Source of the DNA: JBJMLO01 sp045805265
GTDB lineage: Bacteria > Actinomycetota > UBA4738 > JACQTL01
DNA: 64,000 nt
Assembly (NCBI GenBank): GCA_045805265.1
Contig: JBJMLO010000027.1
Location: forward strand, 14,108-78,107
Direction of reading: 5' to 3'
Made by a program: the position numbers and the translations under genes
Notes under the pieces: model-generated
Databases searched by the model: none
The model's input: only the letters and a program-made list of their open reading frames with translations
Told to the model about the DNA's origin: nothing
Shown here: positions 60,669 through 64,000 of the stretch, in pieces
Numbering within the stretch: the first letter of the stretch is position 1
Layout of the letters: every line of letters starts with the position of its first letter

Positions 60669-61418
60669 TCAGCCGAAGGTGATCACCCTGACCGGGATGT
60701 TCGACATCGCGGGAGACGTGCTACCGGTGAAGTTGCACAGTTTCAGCGTCGCATGGTTGTCGCTCGGGACGCGCACGCCATAGAAGAGCATGCCCTCCGC
60801 CGGCTCGGACTGGAGCGAGAAGACGACGGCCTCGCCCGCGTGCGCCCCTCCGATCGAGACCTCGAAGTCCTTGCAGCGGCCGTTTGCGACGGCTCCCGCG
60901 CCGAACGAGACCGCCCCGCCGTTGATGTCCGCGCCCTTGATGTCGGCCGTTGTCAGGGAGTTGCTGGCCACGTCGGCGGTCCCGACCGTTCCGTCCGCGA
61001 TCTCCGAGGTACCGACAGAGGATGTCGCCAGATCGTTCGCCGACAGCGAGTTGTCGATGATCTCGCCGCCGTCGATCGAGTTGTCCGAGATCTCGGTTGC
61101 GCCGACTCCGTCGGTGGCGATCTCCGGCGTGCCGACAGCATTCGGAGCAATCTCGTCGCTTCCAACCGAGTCGGTTGCGAGGTCGGCTGCAATCAGCGTG
61201 CCGTCCTTCACCTTTCCGGTGATCACTGCGCCGGTGCCGATCTTGCCCGACGTCACGGCCTTGCCGGCGATGTCGACGGTCTTCACCTGACCGTTCACGA
61301 TGTCGGTGGAGAACACGGTGTTCGCTGCGTACGCGGTGCCCGTCCCCAGCGCGATCACGAGCGCGAGGACCGAGCAGACATTCGCGAACGTGAGCCCACG
61401 GCGAATGCGATGGAGCAT
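60669..61418 (-). CDS. secreted repeat-rich protein
   Basis: 249 residues. Leader MLHRIRRGLTFANVCSVLAL with cleavage near AYAAN, then about 120 residues of degenerate short repeats in which SVGTSEIADGTVGTADVASN-like units alternate (residues about 35-165), and a compact C-terminal domain of about 75 residues (GRCKDFEVSIGG, VRVPSDNHATLKLCNFTG). The repeats suggest a beta-solenoid or fibrous stalk at the cell surface. Proteins with this leader and repeat style are common in Thermoleophilia-type actinobacteria; function unknown. Faces the tRNA-Thr gene. Confidence 0.82.
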   Translation of the reverse strand: MLHRIRRGLTFANVCSVLALVIALGTGTAYAANTVFSTDIVNGQVKTVDIAGKAVTSGKIGTGAVITGKVKDGTLIAADLATDSVGSDEIAPNAVGTPEIATDGVGATEISDNSIDGGEIIDNSLSANDLATSSVGTSEIADGTVGTADVASNSLTTADIKGADINGGAVSFGAGAVANGRCKDFEVSIGGAHAGEAVVFSLQSEPAEGMLFYGVRVPSDNHATLKLCNFTGSTSPAMSNIPVRVITFG

Positions 61419-61546
61419 GGCGACACCTCCCTGGTCGGCGTGGCTCGAAACCTAACACCCCACCTGCACGGATTGGCCGGCATGGCTCAGGCATCAGCGC
61501 CCGGCCCGGCGGCGCCGAGTTCCCTCGCGGGGAGCTGGGCGGCGAC

Positions 61547-61636
61547 CTACTTCACGCGGGGGGAGCGGGCCATCCGGAGACCGATCACGAACAGGGCTCC
61601 GAACGGGAGTGAGGGGAGGATCAGCATCCATTCCAT
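61547..61636 (-). CDS. possible 29-residue membrane micropeptide
   Basis: ATG at 61636 to TAG: MEWMLILPSLPFGALFVIGL followed by a basic tail (RMARSPRVK). One hydrophobic helix with positive residues after it, like known small membrane proteins. It lies in the 323-bp gap between the channel gene and the repeat protein, both on the same strand. No Shine-Dalgarno sequence, so support is weak. Nothing else is seen in this gap. Confidence 0.25.
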   Translation of the reverse strand: MEWMLILPSLPFGALFVIGLRMARSPRVK

Positions 61637-61741
61637 GCACGGGGTATCGACGCGCCCCGGTCAAAGCTGCATGACCCGATGGGACCCCTTTCCGGGTAGG
61701 ACGAATGGCCTACAGGAAACGCCCCCGAGGTTGGTCGCGGC

Positions 61742-63409
61742 TCACGCGCTCGCCGCGCGGACCCGGTCGATCGGCCCGGCCACGATCACGCGGTTCCCGG
61801 GCTTGAGCGATTCGGGCAGCACGGCCGATGGCGCGGCGCCGTGGCCACTCTGGAACGCCACCACCCGAAGGCCGGTGTGTGCCCAGCCGTCCAGTTCGGT
61901 CCTCTCGATCGCGCGAGTGAGGTCGAGGCGCCGGGCCCCCATCTCCAGCGGGCCGAGTTGGAACGTGCGCACTGCCTGCTCGTCCGTGGCGGCGCTGGCG
62001 AACGCCGCTGCCGCCGCCATCGAGGTCGACAGCGTCGCGTCGATGCCGAGCGTCCGCGAGGCGTCCTCGGCGAAGTCCTCGTCGAACACGCGCGCCACGG
62101 TGCGGACACGGGGGTTCAGCGCTCGGGCCTGCAGGCACACCTCCACGTTCAACAGCTCGTCCCCGGTGACCGCGAACAGCAACCCGGCCCGTTCGAGGCC
62201 CGCGCGTTCAAGGTTCTCCCGGATCCGGGGGTCGCCCTGCACGAACGGGGTCCGGGTGGCGAGCGCGCTGGAGAATCGGGGATCCACCTCGCTGTCGATC
62301 GTGACCGTGGGGACGCCCATCCGGTGGAGCACCTGCTCCAGGCGGTAGCCGACGTTGTCGAGCCCGGCCACCACCGCGTGGCCGCGCAACCGGGCGATCC
62401 GCCGGCCCTCGCGACGCTGCAGGCGATCCTCGGTGACCGCGGCGGTCGCGAAGGAGAACACTGCCCCGACGAGCACGCCGCTCGCGATCAGGCAGACGAT
62501 CGCGAAGACCTTCAGGCCCGCGTGCTGCGGGCTGCTGGGGTCGACGGGGCCGCTCCCGAACGCCGTGAGGACCGCGACATAGAGCGCGTGGACGAACCCC
62601 GTGTGGAGGTCGACAGCGAACGCCACGACCATCGCCGCGAGCACGGCGACCAGCAGCGCGACGCTCACGACCAGCGGGCCCGAGAGCCGGTGGCGGAGCT
62701 CCGGGCGGCGCCGGGCGCGCGGGGCCCGTTCGCGCCCCGGGCTCGCCGCGGCCTGCTCCGCGGCCCGGAGCACGTCGGGGAGGAGCCCGCCCACGGCCAG
62801 GCCCTCGCCGGCCGCAACCCTACGGTCGGCGTCTCGCACAGACCGCCACACGCCATCGCCCCCCGTCTCCGCCAGCACGACGCACCCGAAGCGCGCCTCG
62901 ACCTGGCGGATCGTCAGGCCCGCCACCGGGGAGCCGGTTGCGAGCTGCAGCCGCGCCATCGGGACCTCCGTCTGGCCGAGCCGCATGGTCTCGTCGACCT
63001 CGCCGCCGAGCCCGGCCACGACGAACGCCGGCGCCGCCAGGGCCGAGACGCTGTACGCCCGTCGCAACTTGCCGTGCCGGGTGAGTTGCTCCGCCAGCGC
63101 TGGATCGAACGCCCGTAGGACGAGCGGAACGTGCGGCGCGGCGGCGGTCCCGGCGACCATGGTCCGCAGGTTCTCCAGGTCGTCTTCGCCGAGCGCCAGC
63201 AGGCACGCAGCATGCTCGATCCCGGCGTCGCGCATGACCTGCTCGCGATCGCCGCTGAGCTCCCCGACGCGCACCCGGGGATCGAGCAGGTACCGCAGGT
63301 CCTCCTCGTTGGGATACGCGAGCACCGCCACGTCGTCCCCCTCCTCGAGGAGCAGCCGGGACACGCGGACCGACAGCCGGCTCAGCCCGCCGATGATGTA
63401 GGAGGCCAT
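61742..63409 (-). CDS. RCK-domain ion-channel-like protein (TrkA-N/C, two-TM pore, TrkA-N/C)
   Basis: 555 residues from the ATG at 63409; a GTG at 63454 would add 15 residues. Order: NAD-binding RCK domain (1-about 130), TrkA-C-like part (about 145-215), Arg-rich linker, TM1 (246-266), pore region (271-289), TM2 (299-320), second RCK (342-about 475) and TrkA-C (about 480-555). The architecture matches ligand-gated potassium channels, but the pore reads VLTAFGSGP instead of a TVGYG filter, and neither Rossmann motif is canonical GxGxxG. Ion selectivity is therefore uncertain. No good ribosome site. Confidence 0.78.
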   Translation of the reverse strand: MASYIIGGLSRLSVRVSRLLLEEGDDVAVLAYPNEEDLRYLLDPRVRVGELSGDREQVMRDAGIEHAACLLALGEDDLENLRTMVAGTAAAPHVPLVLRAFDPALAEQLTRHGKLRRAYSVSALAAPAFVVAGLGGEVDETMRLGQTEVPMARLQLATGSPVAGLTIRQVEARFGCVVLAETGGDGVWRSVRDADRRVAAGEGLAVGGLLPDVLRAAEQAAASPGRERAPRARRRPELRHRLSGPLVVSVALLVAVLAAMVVAFAVDLHTGFVHALYVAVLTAFGSGPVDPSSPQHAGLKVFAIVCLIASGVLVGAVFSFATAAVTEDRLQRREGRRIARLRGHAVVAGLDNVGYRLEQVLHRMGVPTVTIDSEVDPRFSSALATRTPFVQGDPRIRENLERAGLERAGLLFAVTGDELLNVEVCLQARALNPRVRTVARVFDEDFAEDASRTLGIDATLSTSMAAAAAFASAATDEQAVRTFQLGPLEMGARRLDLTRAIERTELDGWAHTGLRVVAFQSGHGAAPSAVLPESLKPGNRVIVAGPIDRVRAASA

Positions 63410-63483
63410 CGCGGATGGAAGGGTACGGACGACCGGCCGGAAAGGGAAGCGCACGAGCCGCGCCGGGTGCCCTGTGTGATCGG

Positions 63484-63489
63484 TACACT
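63484..63489 (+). promoter_or_regulatory. -10 box upstream of tRNA-Met/tuf
   Basis: TACACT, 42 nt before the tRNA 5' end, same hexamer as the tRNA-Thr promoter. -35 not recognisable. Confidence 0.35.
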
Positions 63490-63531
63490 TTCGCGTTGCT
63501 GGGGCCGGCCTCGCCGTGCCCGCCGCGCCGG

Positions 63532-63603
63532 GGCGGGGTAGCTCAGTGGCAGAGCAAGCGGCTCATAATCGCTGTGTCGGCGGTTCGAATCCGCCCCCCG
63601 CTA
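63532..63603 (+). tRNA. tRNA-Met(CAU), elongator type
   Basis: Cloverleaf: acceptor GGCGGGG/CCCCGCT (one G-U at the end), D arm GCTC...GAGC, anticodon stem AGCGG/TCGCT with loop CTCATAA, T arm GGCGG-TTCGAAT-CCGCC, discriminator A. It lacks the three G-C pairs below the anticodon that mark initiator tRNA; an Ile2 (lysidine) identity cannot be ruled out. 37 nt upstream of tuf. Confidence 0.9.
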
Positions 63604-63640
63604 CGTAGGACACCGACCAGGAGAGAACGGGGAACGCACC

Positions 63641-64000
<360 letters not shown>

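Overview
This is a 64 kb, strongly GC-rich stretch of bacterial chromosome. The organism is most likely a soil-type actinobacterium (Actinomycetota). The clues are the actinobacterial look of the partial EF-Tu at the right end, many GTG and TTG starts, GntR/FCD regulators, and a secreted repeat protein with an MLxRIRxxLTxANV-type leader that is common in Thermoleophilia/Gaiellales-like lineages. The class-level placement is inference. There are two tRNA genes, no rRNA and no CRISPR array. Gene density is high, with many 4-bp ATGA/GTGA overlaps.

Layout. 0-9.4 kb (minus strand): a secreted protein of unknown function, a thioredoxin-fold protein, and a translationally coupled signalling pair made of a response regulator-class III nucleotide cyclase and a 2207-residue hybrid histidine kinase. 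The kinase carries nine GAF domains, six of which are near-identical tandem copies. 9.5-28.2 kb: catabolic cluster 1, containing a TauE/SafE-type exporter, two SDRs, a split transketolase, a GntR regulator, a GGT-like protein, a degenerate M20 peptidase homologue, a peptide-type ABC importer (fused ATPases, two permeases, lipoprotein), an MBL-fold hydrolase, a ThDP E1 alpha/beta pair with a stand-alone lipoyl domain, an EamA transporter, a GlcG/HbpS-like protein and an aldo/keto reductase. 28.4-32.1 kb: two large secreted proteins without clear homology.

32.8-60.3 kb: catabolic cluster 2, containing an FGGY kinase, a ThDP decarboxylase/synthase-family enzyme, a D-threonine aldolase-like PLP enzyme, a class III aminotransferase, RidA, three SDRs, a zinc alcohol dehydrogenase, an FAD amine oxidase, a D-apionate-lactonase-like protein and an amino-acid permease. 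It continues with a DRE-TIM acyltransferase/lyase, a cyclase-family hydrolase, an acylating aldehyde dehydrogenase/aldolase pair, a second GntR regulator, a second PLP aldolase-like enzyme, GlcDEF glycolate oxidase, malate synthase and a quinone oxidoreductase. 60.5-64 kb: housekeeping DNA with tRNA-Thr(GGU), a secreted repeat protein, an RCK-gated channel-like protein, tRNA-Met(CAU) and the start of tuf.

How it fits together. Every transcription unit of cluster 1 starts next to a copy of an 11-bp palindrome, TATACAGTATA, including the divergent promoter of the GntR gene itself. This makes cluster 1 look like one regulon under local autoregulated control. A fifth, half-degenerate copy precedes the PLP aldolase-like gene of cluster 2. 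Cluster 1 looks like uptake and processing of an amide- or peptide-like compound, feeding two ThDP-dependent carbon-carbon steps. Cluster 2 looks like breakdown of an unusual sugar acid and/or amino compound that ends in glyoxylate (via glycolate oxidase and an amine oxidase) and malate. The actual substrates cannot be read from the sequence. A 168-bp palindromic MITE-like element with CTAG ends sits at the permease stop codon inside cluster 2.
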